A stretch of DNA of 64,000 nt from Cristatella mucedo (taxonomy: Eukaryota > Bryozoa > Phylactolaemata > Cristatellidae): positions 3,208,501 through 3,272,500 of the forward strand of contig WPIO01000007.1 of the NCBI GenBank assembly GCA_009760855.2. Direction: 5' to 3'. Position numbers and translations under genes: made by a program. How positions within the stretch are numbered: the first letter of the stretch is position 1; the number at the start of each line of letters is the position of its first letter. The notes beneath the pieces are model-generated. The model did not search any database. It saw nothing but the letters and a program-made list of their open reading frames with translations, and was not told the origin of the DNA. Of this stretch, positions 24,363-35,852 are shown piece by piece.

Positions 24363-25547
24363 GATTGAATAATTTCTTAGTTAATTTAGTTTAGTTTCTC
24401 ATCACCATCCACCCCGTTAATAAGCTCGGTTTTGTTAGCGTGCTAGCTCGTCCCGCCCGCTCGTTCTGCCCTGACGTTGCACTTACATTGAGTCCTTGAG
24501 CTATGAGCACTTGTACACTCTTCAGAGGCTAGTAAAGTGCTGTGAACTTAAAAAAAGAAAAGTTCACAACGGGTGGTCGGGGCATTCCAGAAGGCTGAGC
24601 TCATCTGATTTACATCGAGCACTTGGGCTATAAACGCTTACGAAACACTCATAGGCTAGAGGCCTGTGAACTTGAAAAGGTCCAAGCTCAAAGGGCGGCC
24701 ACGAGAATCCAGCAGCAAGCAGCAGCTTGAGCTCACGAGACACGAAAGCCAGCGGCTTCCCGGAGAAGCGGCGCGTGCGTCGCACTGTGCGGCCTGCGCA
24801 CGCGCGGGCGGCGGCGGCGGCGCGCGCGCAGGCGGCCAGCGAAGCCGGCGCGCGCGCCGCTAGCGCAGCGAACGGGATTGAACTGTAAGCCGCCAGCCCC
24901 GCCCGCAAGTAGGATGCAGCGGCCTCCCCGAACTTGGTAGGTAATGAACGCGCTTATCGTACCAAAGATGACTTAAGGTTGACGACTGTTGGCAAGGATC
25001 TGCTCGAAAAACGATTAGGCCTAGGGTCATCGAAAGATTTACTTGCGGATCTACGTATACCCAGAACCAGTTCCGAGTCGCTTATCGATTGACATGCCCG
25101 GATTGCCTGCTAGCCGGGCCCGCGAGACGTTCGAGACGACAGAGTTGGGACGCAAGCGACAACGACGATCTCGAGGGGGATGGGGGAAGGAGGGAAGAGA
25201 GAATCGCCAGCGCTGGTTTGCTTCGCTTGGCGCGCTTCAGCCGCGCAGCGGGCCTGGCCGACGAGTGTCAATAACTGAGGCAGCAAGCTTGCCATGGTCT
25301 TGGTGAATAGACCGCGAGCGAGCCCGACGTATTGCCAGTTTCCTCGGGGCAAGCCAAGTCTGCCTAGCGAAGAGTGCTGGCGGCCGGCTCCGGTCGGCCG
25401 GTAGCCAGCCGCCAGGCTGCAGCGAACGCCAGCCGCTGCTGAGTGGAGGGGGGGGGAGGGCGGGGTGAGATGCACGCTGCCAGCCAGCCTCAGTGTCACT
25501 GCTTGCGATGCGGAGGAACGGCCGACTGGGCTACTGGCCCCTGGGTC

Positions 25548-25705
25548 CATCCTTGCCCATGAGGTAAGGTGCTCGCTCTTCACGACCCAGGTTGTGGATT
25601 CGAGTCGTGCGGTCGGTGGACGATCCTCCTTCATTGTCCACTGTGAGCGGTGATGACAGCCGTGACGGCTCTTCTGCCGCTATACAGCTGAGGTTGATAA
25701 ATCAG
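25548..25705 (+). mobile_element. tRNA-derived SINE, family 2
   Basis: gaggtaaggtgctcgctctt, cacgacccaggttgtggatt, cgagtcgtgcggtcggtgga, gatgacagccgtgacggctc, ttctgccgctatacagctga. Confidence 0.65.
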
Positions 25706-25879
25706 CTTGCCTCTTTTTTGCTCGGCTGGTCAGACCGCCGAGGCAAGGCTCGCCGAGGTGTCTCGTAATGTCTTGCGTCTCTCGTTCAGGCTATCGTTAC
25801 TCTCGTTGAGCTGGACTAGGACTTTTTCTTACCATGTTATTCATTTTGTTTGTTTTTCAAGCATGATTTTACTTACTAT

Positions 25880-25978
25880 TCTATTGCGTATCACTTTGCA
25901 GCAAATGTAAAGCGCCTAGAAAGAGATTAAGTTCTCTGAGGGCGCTTTATCAAGTGCAATATTGTTATTATTATTTCT
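25880..25978 (+). mobile_element. LINE family A 3' tail
   Basis: This is a near-ideal tail: gcaaatgtaaagcgcctaga, aagagattaagttctctgag, ggcgctttatc, then (ATT)n. The stem-loop arms gcgcc/ggcgc and agaga/tctct are intact. Confidence 0.75.
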
Positions 25979-26835
25979 TAATCTCGCTGCGGCGTGCTCA
26001 CCCGGGGTGTTGACTCGGGCCCGATCACTCACTTGCGCACGATTGTGACTGGACAGCACATTGGGCTAAGTTTAGCGCTTTGACAGACCAGTCCGTAGAT
26101 TCTTTATTCAATTTGGCCAGCGCCTGGCGACACAGACGTGGAGGCGGTAAGTGTGCCGGAAGGTTAGGAAGGAGAACTTTCAGCTCTTCTGCAGGGACGT
26201 GGAGGCAGGGGAGCTTCTTCCTGAAGTTTCCTGCTCGCCATTGACGTGACGGGTGAAGCGCTAGTTAATAGTTACTATTCGCGATCCCACTGCATGCATC
26301 TTTAATGCAAGCACATACAGAATTTTCTAATTGCCGTAGGTGGCTGTGATTGCTGCAGTTTCCTCTCCTTTGTAACGGGATAGCCGGATGGATATACGGA
26401 GAGCCAGACAGACAGATCGAGTAAATCGTGTAATTTAATTACGTGAAGTATCTAGGTTAATCAGTTCTTGAAGTCTCATAGAGCGCGTTACATCGTGCTT
26501 TATTCAGGCAGCGAACTCCAAATACCGGTCCTGGTATTTACTACTAACGCTTGCTCGCAGCAGAGCTGCAATTGTTGTGAGATAGTTCGCATCTGTCCGC
26601 ATTCAAAGAACTGTACGTCTGTCACTGGATTAACGCGTGAAGAATAGGCCGACGACGGTAGAATGGCGATGGCTTCAGCAGTGCGCTTAACAGTGTGAGC
26701 TGATTTCCCCTAGCTTTTGGTTACTAGTGACGCACCATTTCATGTCACATAGCGAGCGCTGAGAATTCAACTCCACACTGCACGGGTTGCCGAAGAAGAT
26801 AGCAAATGAAGAAGCAATAGCTGCATAGCAAGTGC
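25979..26835. other. No feature recognised
   Basis: Apparently single-copy sequence upstream of the candidate exon at 26836. It could hold its promoter, but no specific element stands out. Confidence 0.4.
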
Positions 26836-27040
26836 ATGGCAAAAGGGACAAGTGAGAGGAGACCTGGTGGCTGCGTCGTCGTCGTTCAAGAATTACGGGA
26901 TGTGTTGCAGAGGTTCGAGACTAGAAAGCAGCAGGAGACATTTTCCCTCAACGGCCCGATCCAAGAGAAAAGAATTGATCGCTATTTTGTTCTTGACTCA
27001 TGCGGACGAGGCCGTTTTCTCAAAGCCAAAATGATTTCAG
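26836..27040 (+). CDS. Candidate first exon, unidentified
   Basis: An ATG in acceptable context opens a 68-codon frame (MAKGTSERRPGG, VVVQELRDVLQRFETRKQQ, then RIDRYFVLDSCGRGRFLKAK) that runs into a good donor (ATTTCAG, then gttagt at 27041) in phase 1. It lies in non-repetitive sequence and the composition is protein-like. The RYF...GRGRFLK segment resembles the beta-strand pattern of PUR nucleic-acid-binding repeats, but that is superficial and not an assignment. A second overlapping frame is also open. No partner exon was found downstream. Confidence 0.25.
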
Positions 27041-27481
27041 GTTAGTGCCTAGCGTGAATCAGTGCGTCGCATTTAGTGGACGGACCGCTGAACTGTCTTC
27101 CTATGTCTCAAACGCGATTGCTACCCACACAGGTACAATGTCTACCTTCACACGCGTATACGAATGATGCTGAATCTAGATTGAATCCGGATCTGACTCA
27201 GACGACGAAGAGTTGACTCTAATGCGATCACCCAAATGGCCACGCGAGCCCTAGTGTCAGGAGAAGTCTCAACTGAGAACGCCCAACAAGCGTTCGTTTT
27301 CCAAACTTTTCTCCATTCTCCGAGAGAGTTTTCTATGCCCTAGTAGAATTCTCTTTCCACTGGAGGTGTACTTAATAAATCTAGTAATATCCATAACAAA
27401 TTCGAGCTTGGTCTCAATTCTAGAAAATGTGTCGCCGATAATTTGCTTCCAAGAATGGCTAGAGTTCATACTTTTATAAAA

Positions 27482-28400
27482 AAATAATACTACATTTACG
27501 TAGCGCCCTCAGTGAGCTTATTTTCTTTCTAGGCACTTTACGTATGGAAATACGCAGTAAAGGACGCGTTTCAATGTAGATAGTGCTGACACGCACAGTG
27601 TCAGCATGCATAAGCACGCCAAGAACAAATCACAAGGACCCAGTGAATGCTTTGAGGAACACGTGCGTTTTCAGCTTCTTTTTACTGTCAAGTCAGGGGA
27701 TGTCACGAAGTCAGTTGGCAGTGAATTCCAGGCTTTGAGAGCACACGAAATAAAGGCACGGTCTAGAAAGGATTTGAGGTTGGTTCGACGCGAAGCTAAA
27801 CGACTTGAATCAGAAGAGCGGGTGGTTCGGTGTCTTGCTCGATAGGAAAGTAATTCTAGGAGCTAGGTTAGAAACCTTAGAGTCAATGCGCTGCTCGATG
27901 GGGAGCCAGTGCAGAACGGCGAGAAGTAGACTGATGTGGTAACTGCGACGCTCATGACAGACAAGCCTAGCAGCTGAGTTCTGCCCCACCTTTAAGCACC
28001 TGATGGCACAGGCCGGAAGACCTGCAAATAGTGAGTAATAGAATTCGAGTGGGGATGTCACACATGTATGGACAAACTTGGATGTAGTTCCCTTGTCTAA
28101 GCAAGCCCAAATGTTAGCGCTGCTACGTAGCTGAAAGTAGGAAGACTGTAGATCCGATGAGGTCGTCTAGTGAAAGGTCACTTTGGAAAAGAATGCCACG
28201 ATTTCACTCAGATGCAACAAAAGAAATGCTAGCTGAGCCAATTTTAATAAACAATTTTTCTAATTTCTGAGACACGCTGGGTTTGCCCGTAACTACTAAG
28301 TTGGTTTTATCGTCACTCAATTTGAGAAAATTTGCTGACATCCATATGCGGATGTTAGCTATACATCCAGTGACGGATTTAAGACTTTGTCATGCTGGAG
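27482..28400 (-). mobile_element. LINE family A copy (L2-like), 3' part
   Basis: This copy shows the 3' tail (agcgccctcagtgagc...ggcactttacg on the plus strand), then on the minus strand CAIRCLKVGQNSAARLVC, RRSYHISLLLAVLHWLPI and EQRIDSKV, the post-RT helix characteristic of L2/CR1 elements. Confidence 0.8.
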
Positions 28401-28644
28401 CCTAGATTGTGCTTATTTTTCTTGTTATCTTTTGTAAAATGTTAAACGTTAATTTTCTGGTTTTTTTTCTGCAACGAGCAGCAGTTTAGTTTGTGATTTG
28501 TAAAATGATCATGTTACTCAAGACTAATTCGCTCCCCCAAAGAATGATTAGCTAACTGTTGGCCTCATATTTCTGCAATACATGGGTTCTGATCCCACCT
28601 CACAGGCACCATTGTTTCCCCAGCCCGGCCAGAGGCACAGCTGA

Positions 28645-30415
28645 ATCCAATGTATCTCCGTATGTAACTCCACAAAGTCATAAAGACCACGTGGGTGTTA
28701 CGCAGGAGAGTTTTGTATAGCGCACTCACAGCCTAAGCGGCTTTCGGTACGCATTCGGTAGCCAACAGACTTCGTCTCACGAAACAAAGAAAAAGTGGGA
28801 AGCATAGCAGAGTCAGGAGAGCAGTTGAGGTAGTGGGTAGCATAGAAGTAGCAGCTCAGGACCGCTGAAAAGGATGTGCCATAGCCGGCAGTAGGAGAGT
28901 AGTTGTCGTTGCGTAAGAATTGGGGAAGCAATTGGAGCAAATTCCACAGTCTAGGACCTGCAGAGCTAAAGCTTCTATCGCCAACGGTCTTTAAGCGGAG
29001 GAATGGGACAGCTAATTTATTGTCCACACAGGACCTGAAGGCACGAACAGGCTGAAATTGATGCAGTAGTTAAGCTAGGTACGAAGGAGCCAAGCCGTGG
29101 CGGGCCTTGTGGGTCAGCGTAAGAACTTTGCTCTGTATCCGTTGCTCAACCGAAACCATCCTAGCTCTTTCAGCAAAGGTGACACGTGCTCAAACCGCTG
29201 GGACTTGAAGACTAGCCTTGCAGCCATATTCATAGTCCGCTGTAGTGACATAATAGCTTTTTTGGCAGCCCAGCCAAAAGGGAATTACAATAATCAAGCC
29301 GAGACAGAACTAAAGAGCTAGTTAAATTTTTTACAAGCCACTATGGGAGACAGCTCCTAATCTTGGATAGGGATCGGACGTGATGGCTAGCTGTAGAAGC
29401 GGACTTCTGGATGAAGCTTTGGAAATTGAGGCAGCTGTCGAAAACGACACCTAAATTTCGAACACGTGGTGATGGTCGCACAATAGCATCACCTATTAGA
29501 ACAGCAAAGCCTTTTAATCCAGCCACACGCTTAGGGTGTTCTATGAGCTGCAGTTCGGTTTTATCATCATTTAATTTCAGGAAGTTTTCCGACATCCAGG
29601 ATCAAATATCGGCAAAGCAAGCATTCAGTTTTTAAGTTGCCGCAGCAGATTCCGACGGTTTTTGAATGACAAATATAACTGAGTATCGTCAGCATAGAAG
29701 TGATATCCTATTCCATGGGCCTTAATCACTTTTCCCAGAGGTTGTGTATAAATGGAGAACAGCAAGGGACCGAGTACAGACCCTTGAGGGACTTCACAAG
29801 TGACCCTTCTCGTGTGTGAGACCTGACCCCCACACGACACGGATTGAACACGATCAGACAAGTATGATTTAAACCACGCCAGTGCTTCGTCTGCCAGACC
29901 GATCGTTGTTCTCAATCGTTCAAGCAGAACTTCGTGATCAATGGTGTCGAAGGCAGCAGACAGATCTAGCAGAGCTAAGGCAGTGACATTCCCGTCGTCG
30001 TTGCCACGTAGAATGTCATTGTTAACACGGAGGAGAGCAGTTTCAGTGGAGTGCTGCCTCTTGAACCCTGATTGAAATGTATCTGACATTCCATTATTTT
30101 CAATATGTTCAGCAAGCTGCTTAGCAACCATTTTTTCAAGAATCGTTGATAAGAAAGGAAGAAGGGAAACTGGGCGGTAGTTTGCTAGGACCTCTGTGTC
30201 TAACCCAGGCTTTTTAAGAATGGGTCTAACGATTGCCGATTTGAAGGACTTGGGGACGACCCCTTTTCCCAAAGAAGCATTAAAAATCTTGGTTATGGCA
30301 GGGCTAAGTTGGTCTGCCAATCAAGACCACAGAGATGAAGGTATAGGGTCTTCAGGAGACGAGCTCTTTTTGCTTGACCTTATTAGAGTAGCCACATCGC
30401 TTGCAGAAAAGTGTG
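28645..30415 (-). mobile_element. Non-LTR retrotransposon, family B (CR1/L2-like), 5'-truncated
   Basis: This is the best-preserved reverse transcriptase in the window. The minus strand reads EDPIPSSL and [70 protein letters not shown] and the catalytic FYADDTQLY, covering the palm motifs of a CR1/L2/Jockey-type RT. A frameshift near 29600-29625 separates NFLKLNDDKTELQ and VRNLGVVFDSCLN. Further frames carry the post-RT segment (MAARLVFKSQRFEHVSPLL, DRSFSSAGPRLWNLL). The 3' end is the family B terminus ending in GGAGATACATT (28645 side). The endonuclease is missing. Frameshifts and stops mean it is not active. Confidence 0.85.
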
Positions 30416-30589
30416 TGCCCACTGTGCACATGCATAATCGGCTTTATCTGGGCATATTTTCCTAAACGATTAGCTTTTCTTGGATTTGCTGCATGCATTC
30501 GCTTGCAGTGTATGCACATATGAATTTCCTAAATTAAATAAAGCAATATACATTTGTCTCGTATCCTAGGGGGTTTAATCGCATCCTCG

Positions 30590-30688
30590 TGCTCCCTTTG
30601 CAGCAAATTTAAAGTACCTAGAAAGAGATTGAGTTCTCTGAGGGCAATATAAGAAATGTATTAATATTAGTTTTATTATTATTATTAG
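30590..30688 (+). mobile_element. LINE family A 3' tail, tail-to-tail with the next copy
   Basis: It has gcagcaaatttaaagtacct, agaaagagattgagttctct, then (TTA)n running directly into the minus-strand copy that begins at 30690. Confidence 0.7.
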
Positions 30689-30689
30689 G

Positions 30690-32480
30690 GAACCACTAAT
30701 TCTCTTTTCAGTTGCTTTATATGCGTTGTAAAGATGGCATTTCAATTGGTTAATTACAGTATGCACGACTTCAGAACGTATGAGCATATAAAGACAATTC
30801 ACTTGGGCAGGGAAATATTTGCCAGGAACGTGTACGTATTTTGCTTATTTTAGAGTTTAGTATCGCCACTGGGTCCACGACGTTATTATGGGGTGAATCC
30901 TAGGTTAGGAGCATACAAGCTGAAGGCTGTGTCTCTAAAGGATCTGCAGTTAGTTAGAGGCTCAACTAAACATCTCGAGTTAGAAGATGATGTACGATAG
31001 TGCGAAGCCTGATTGAGAGGTATTTCTGATTATAAGACCGAAGCAAAAGAATGAATGAACTTAAAGTGAGTGATGGAAACTTAAATTAAATATGCTGCCT
31101 GATGGGGAACTTGTAAGACCGGTGAGAAGTTGTATATTGTGGAAGTTACGATCTTAAGAGAGACAGACAGACAGACATACAGACATACAGACAGAGACAG
31201 AGACAGAGGCAGAGGCGGAGGCGGAGGCGGAGGCGGAGGCGGAGGCGGAGGCGGAGGCGGAGGCGGAGGCGGAGGCGGAGGCGGAGGCGGAGGCGGAGGC
31301 GGAGGCGGAGGCGGAGGCGGAGGCGGAGGCGGAGGCGGAGGCGGAGGCGGAGGCGGAGGCTGAGGCTGAGGCTGAGGCTGAGGCTGAGGCTGAGGCGGAG
31401 GCGGAGGCGGAGGCGGAGGCGGAGGCGGAGGCGGAGGCGGAGGCGGAGGCGGAGGCGGAGGCGGAGGCGGAGGCGGAGGCGGAGGCGGAGGCGGAGGCGG
31501 AGGCTGAGGCTGAGGCTGAGGCTGAGGCTGAGGCTGAGGCTGAGGCTGAGGCTGAGGCTGAGGCTGAGGCTGAGGCTGAGGCTGAGGCTGAGGCTGAGGC
31601 TGAGGCTGAGGCTGAGGCTGAGGCTGAGGCTGAGGCTGAGGCTGAGGCTGAGGCTGAGGCTGAGGCTGAGGCTGAGGCTGAGGCTGAGGCTGAGGCTGAG
31701 GCTGAGGCTGAGGCTGAGGCTGAGGCTGAGGCTGAGGCTGAGGCTGAGGCTGAGACTGAGACTGAGACTGAGACTGAGACTGAGACTGAGACTGAGACAG
31801 AGACAGAGACTGAGACAGAGACAGAGACAGAGACTGAGACTGAGACTGAGACTGAGACAGAGACTGAGACAGAGACAGAGACTGAGACAGAGACAGAGAC
31901 AGAGACAGAGACAGAGACAGAGACTGAGACTGAGACTGAGACTGAGACTGAGACTGAGACTGAGACTGAGACTGAGACTGAGACTGAGACTGAGACTGAG
32001 ACTGAGACAGAGACTGAGACAGAGACAGAGACAGAGACAGAGACAGAGACTGAGACAGAGACAGAGACAGAGACAGACAGAGACAGAGACAGACAGAGAC
32101 AGAGAGAATAGCCTGGGTATAGACGTTTCCCCAACTGTAACCTATGATTAGTAAGCTGCAGAAGTATATGCGGGATGTATCATTTGCATGGAATAGGTTA
32201 ACTGTGGCATCCTTGTCTAAGCTGGCACAAATACTTCTAGTGGTGTGCGGCTGAAAGTAGGCAAACTTGACTGTGGAGCTGATATGGTCATCTAGTGACA
32301 GGTTCAAGTGGAAGTGGACACCCAGATTGCATGTCGATGCTACACGAGATGCGCTGGCCATGGCCATTTTTATCGCTGGCTTTTGAATGTATGAGTAACT
32401 CTTAAGTTTGCCCGTAATTAGTAAGACATTTTAATCTTCATTCAATTTGAGAAAATTCGCCGCCATCAACAAGGGCATAC
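30690..32480 (-). mobile_element. LINE family A copy interrupted by a hexanucleotide array
   Basis: The tail lies at 30690-30780. On the minus strand STCNLGVHFHLNLSLDDHIS, FAYFQPHTTRSICASLDKDA and VNLFHANDTSRIYFCSLL (32140-32365) are RT C-terminal text. The continuation after the array is only weakly recognisable (VTSTIYNFSPVLQVPHQAAY, 31080-31150). The 31150-32105 array sits between these parts, and the minus frame stays open across it for 428 codons. Confidence 0.75.
31150..32105. repeat. Mosaic hexanucleotide array (GACAGA/GACTGA/GGCTGA/GGCGGA)
   Basis: It has ordered blocks: gaca/gacaga edge to about 31205, GGCGGA to 31358, six GGCTGA to 31394, GGCGGA to about 31504, about 41 GGCTGA to 31752, GACTGA to about 31797, then mixed GACTGA/GACAGA to 32105. 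The plus strand is G-rich (GGAGGC), with potential to form G-quadruplexes. Minus frames read as Pro-Gln/Pro-Pro or Ser-Ala/Ser-Val repeats. Confidence 0.95.
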
Positions 32481-33119
32481 TAGCAATACATACTGCAAGG
32501 TAGTTGGGTGAGACGAGCTGGAAAGCATGGAACGGTCATAGCACAAATACAGTGGTGTTTCACCTGCAAAAAAATGAATGCCTAGCTTGTGCACGGCGAT
32601 TAGATCAACGGGAGGAAGAGTTTGAATTATTGCTAAAATAGATGGACCGAGAGCATATCCTAGACGGATGATTCTTGCTCTCTGGCATGACAGCTCTGAA
32701 ATCTCCCACTGAGAACAGACCTAAACCCTCGCTGTAAATATAAGCGATTTTATTGCCTAGATGCTTGTGGCTCAAAAAGGATTCGGAGATCAAATATACA
32801 TCAAACGCTGCCGAGATATCGAGCTGAATTAGCAGATGGACTCTGCCTCTCAGTTATTGCTCAGAAGGTTGTGATACGCTCACAGCAGTGCTAACTCTGC
32901 TGGGTGATTAGCTTTAAAAAGCCCGACTGGAGCTCACCTGCTGGGTGTGAAGGTTTTTATGTGTTTAACTTGTTTGCCTTTGCTCGTTATAGTTTCATGG
33001 TAGGACCGGAAAAATGGAGACTGGGTAAAAGGTACGAAAATTCTCGTGATCTGGAGTCAAGTTCCTAATGGGTGGCCTAACCAATACCTCTCTCTACTAT
33101 AGGCTGTACTGTTTTAGTA

Positions 33120-33245
33120 ATGGGGTTGAGATGGTCGCCTATGACGACCAATTTGGTGGGCTCTAGCCCTGCGGCGTATGTGAAACGTCTGAACCGGGTT
33201 TACGTTATCTCAGAGCGCTATAGAAGGGGTTATTTTGTGTATATT
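33120..33245 (+). mobile_element. tRNA-derived SINE, family 1
   Basis: tggggttgagatggtcgcct, cctgcggcgtatgtgaaacg, tctgaaccgggtttacgtta, tctcagagcgctatag. Confidence 0.6.
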
Positions 33246-33579
33246 TATGGATATAACTTGTTCAGGGGAGTAGAAAACGTACGCACCTCAGAAGGAGAAT
33301 AGTAAATGTGGGATCTGGTAACCCGAAAAAAAGCTCGCAGACAAAAGCCCACAACGACATTAGCACGCAGGACAAAAGCGGGCTGAAAATGCGAGTAAAA
33401 TATTTCTAATATTTCTAGAGAAGGCTGGTTCAAATAGATATTCATAGTTAGAGTATTTTATTAGAGAAGACATTTACATAGCATCACTCACATTACACAA
33501 TAATGCACTCCAGCTTTTAAATATATTTTGAAACGGTATATCTACATAGAAAAATATAATATAATCTTATAACGTTTAC

Positions 33580-33705
33580 CTTTTTGATTAGATGCTCAGG
33601 GCTTTGTGCAATTGCTTGAAGGTTATCTCCCACTAAGATTTCTCCGAGGTAGGTTGTTGATGACACGAGTGCTAACATTCGGATTCCACGAATAACCGCG
33701 ATACA
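33580..33705 (-). CDS. Candidate internal exon beside the inverted array, unidentified
   Basis: The minus frame reads IRGIRMLALVSSTTYLGEI and VGDNLQAIAQSPEHLIKK, then a consensus donor (AAG, then gtaaacg at 33579). Upstream the frame runs into the outermost ~177-bp unit, where cgcag may act as an acceptor. The sequence is protein-like and not repeated elsewhere in the window. No family is recognised. Confidence 0.25.
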
Positions 33706-34400
33706 CTGCGATACAGCCGCCATTTCCACAGTAAAAGCCGGAACACTGCGGTTTTGTTTCCAAATTGTACAGAATGTTGTTACAGGTTTACCCAATGAAA
33801 TTCGTGCAATTGCGCTTTCGCATTCCCGTGCTATGATATCAAATGGTCCGGGTCAGCCAGCATAATTATACATTCGAACGGCGATAATAATAATAATAAT
33901 AATAATACATTTATTATAGCACCCCAGAGAAATCAGTCTCTTTCTAGGCACTTTAAATTTTATGCAAAGAAAGCATGATCGAATGGTTGGTGGTAGCGTG
34001 CTCAACGACGACAAGCCTAACCTAGTTAGGGGCGACATGCACATGGTCAGGATCCATATATGCGATAAAGCTGCCTTTTCCAAAAAAGTCACGCCACCGC
34101 GGTTTTGATTCCAAATTATAGGAAACAGTATGCCGGGTTTACCACACCAAGTTTCATGGGATTACAGGCTCTTGCGCGTTCTCATGCTATGGCCTCCGAT
34201 GGCCAGGCCTAAATGGCAGCCTAAAACATCTGACTTGTAATAAAGCTGCCGCTTCCCCAGAAAGCTTCGCACAATTGCGGTTTTGATTCCGAATGACCAA
34301 CAATGGTGTTCTACGTTTACCCACCAAATTTCATGCGAATGCACTCATTTGATCTCTCGCTATCGCCTCCAGTTGCCCCGACCAGCCCTAATTCCTACAT
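33681..34400 (+). repeat. ~177-bp tandem repeat array, left inverted arm
   Basis: About three units lie in plus orientation. The landmark gcggttttg(a/t)ttcc recurs at about 33748, 34099 and 34277; the last two are 178 bp apart, and the first gap is one unit plus the inserted LINE tail. Each unit also holds gtttacccaccaaatttcat and ctatggcctccgatggcc. The outer end starts near ccacgaataaccgcgataca. Confidence 0.7.
33885..34055 (-). mobile_element. LINE family A 3' tail inserted in a ~177-bp repeat array
   Basis: (AAT)7, then tatagcaccccagagaaatc, tctttctaggcactttaaat and the start of the UTR. It interrupts the left inverted array between its first and second units. Confidence 0.65.
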
Positions 34401-34611
34401 ATTTGAGCTGCAGTACCGCCTTAAATAGCTCGGGCTACAAATTCTCTCCCCCTGGCCAACTCAAAAACCGCCTTCAAAGTGCCAGGCAGCGTTGCTCATC
34501 TGCAAAGCCATAAATCGCCGCTGCAATAATATTGAAACAATAAACCGGCCCTGAACACTTATCTGTAAAGCCAACAAGCAACTAGCATAAACTGCAAACA
34601 TGACTTCACCG

Positions 34612-34748
<137 letters not shown>

Positions 34749-35046
34749 ACGTACGCCTAAATTTAAACCATAAACATGCCAAGCCTCTTATCTGCTATTA
34801 AACCTAAACCCTAAATCTGTCAAATTCGTTCCAGCTGTCACTCATCTCAAAGTCTTTACCACGAGGCGATACATTACCATATGTGATTGTGATCTAATGA
34901 CGCCCATCTGTCAGTTCTTGAAGGCTTTTTGGAGTTCCTCACCAAAATCCTCCTTTGCTATAGACCTTTTAAAAGTGGAGAGGATTTTAGCATTAAAATT
35001 GATTACCCTTGATAAAATAAGGTGCGCTCGTTTCTTGACTACGGGA

Positions 35047-35345
35047 GGTTATATGGTAGATCCAACGCATTTTTCATTCAACTGGTATTTCTGTCCAAAC
35101 TCTGGACCCGTGAACACAAAGAATCTTTTCCCCAGGGCCACAAATATGTGCCTGCTTAGCAACCTGAATCGTGGTTCAATATTTTGTACTTCCCGTTGCC
35201 TTCTTATGGACAATTCGGCGTTGATGTTGTCCATCAGCATTGCTTGTGAAAGTTTCGATGCTAAGACGTCTTTGGGAGGTCTTCTTGATCTGCCCGTAGA
35301 TTTTGGTGACTGTTGTAATACTCTAATTGATGCTAGGAACTCTAC
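35047..35345 (-). CDS. Unidentified ORF in the AT-rich core between inverted arrays
   Basis: The minus frame is open for about 100 codons (VEFLASIRVLQQSPKSTGR through NEKCVGSTI) to a TAA. The same frame then continues for 45 more codons (KKRAHLILSRVINFNAKIL and beyond) to a TGA near 34914, so one stop divides a longer frame. A plausible acceptor (atatttgtag) lies just upstream. Composition is protein-like: mixed charged and hydrophobic, with ELSIRRQREVQNIEPRFRLL helix-like. The plus strand is also open across 34897-35358. No family is recognised. It could be a decayed gene carried by the candidate foldback element or a host exon. Confidence 0.25.
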
Positions 35346-35667
35346 AAATATTCACTAAGTAAATACAGCTTTGGCCAAGATGCTATTCTAAAAAGTGTGC
35401 ATGTACAGCGTCAAAAAGCATTTCAATGTCTACTAAAACAAAGCTGCAAAAAATGTGCCGAATAAAGCGCAGGCTCGTACTTATACTCGTTTAAAGTAGC
35501 ATACCGTCTGATACCGATCTAGCCACTTAGAGAGAATGCATCTGCGTCATCATTTAGAAGTTTTAAAATGCCTTTTTTATCATTCGAAAGCTGAAATCTT
35601 ATCGGTGATAACCTTGATCCAATATTATAGACCACGAGTTATTTGCTTGAGAAGGCTGAACTGCCTA

Positions 35668-35852
35668 AACTGCATCCTGACTCGGCTATGCTTCTCACTT
35701 GCTGCTTTCACTTTCTTTGTTGAGTGAAATGAAGTCTGCTGGCTTCCGAATGCGTACCGAAAGTCACTTAGGCTTTGAGTCCGCTATACAAACTCTTCTG
35801 CGTAACACCCACATAGTCTTTGGGGAATTATAGACGGAAATAAATGACATTA
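35668..35852 (+). mobile_element. LINE family B 3' end
   Basis: gctggcttccgaatgcgtac, cgaaagtcacttaggctttg, cacccacatagtctttgggg. Truncated 5' end. Confidence 0.6.

Noticed and set aside
34897-35358. 153-codon plus-strand ORF opposite the core ORF of the inverted-array element
   Set aside because: Both strands are open. The minus-strand text is better balanced and extends past its stop in frame, so the plus ORF is taken as the shadow.
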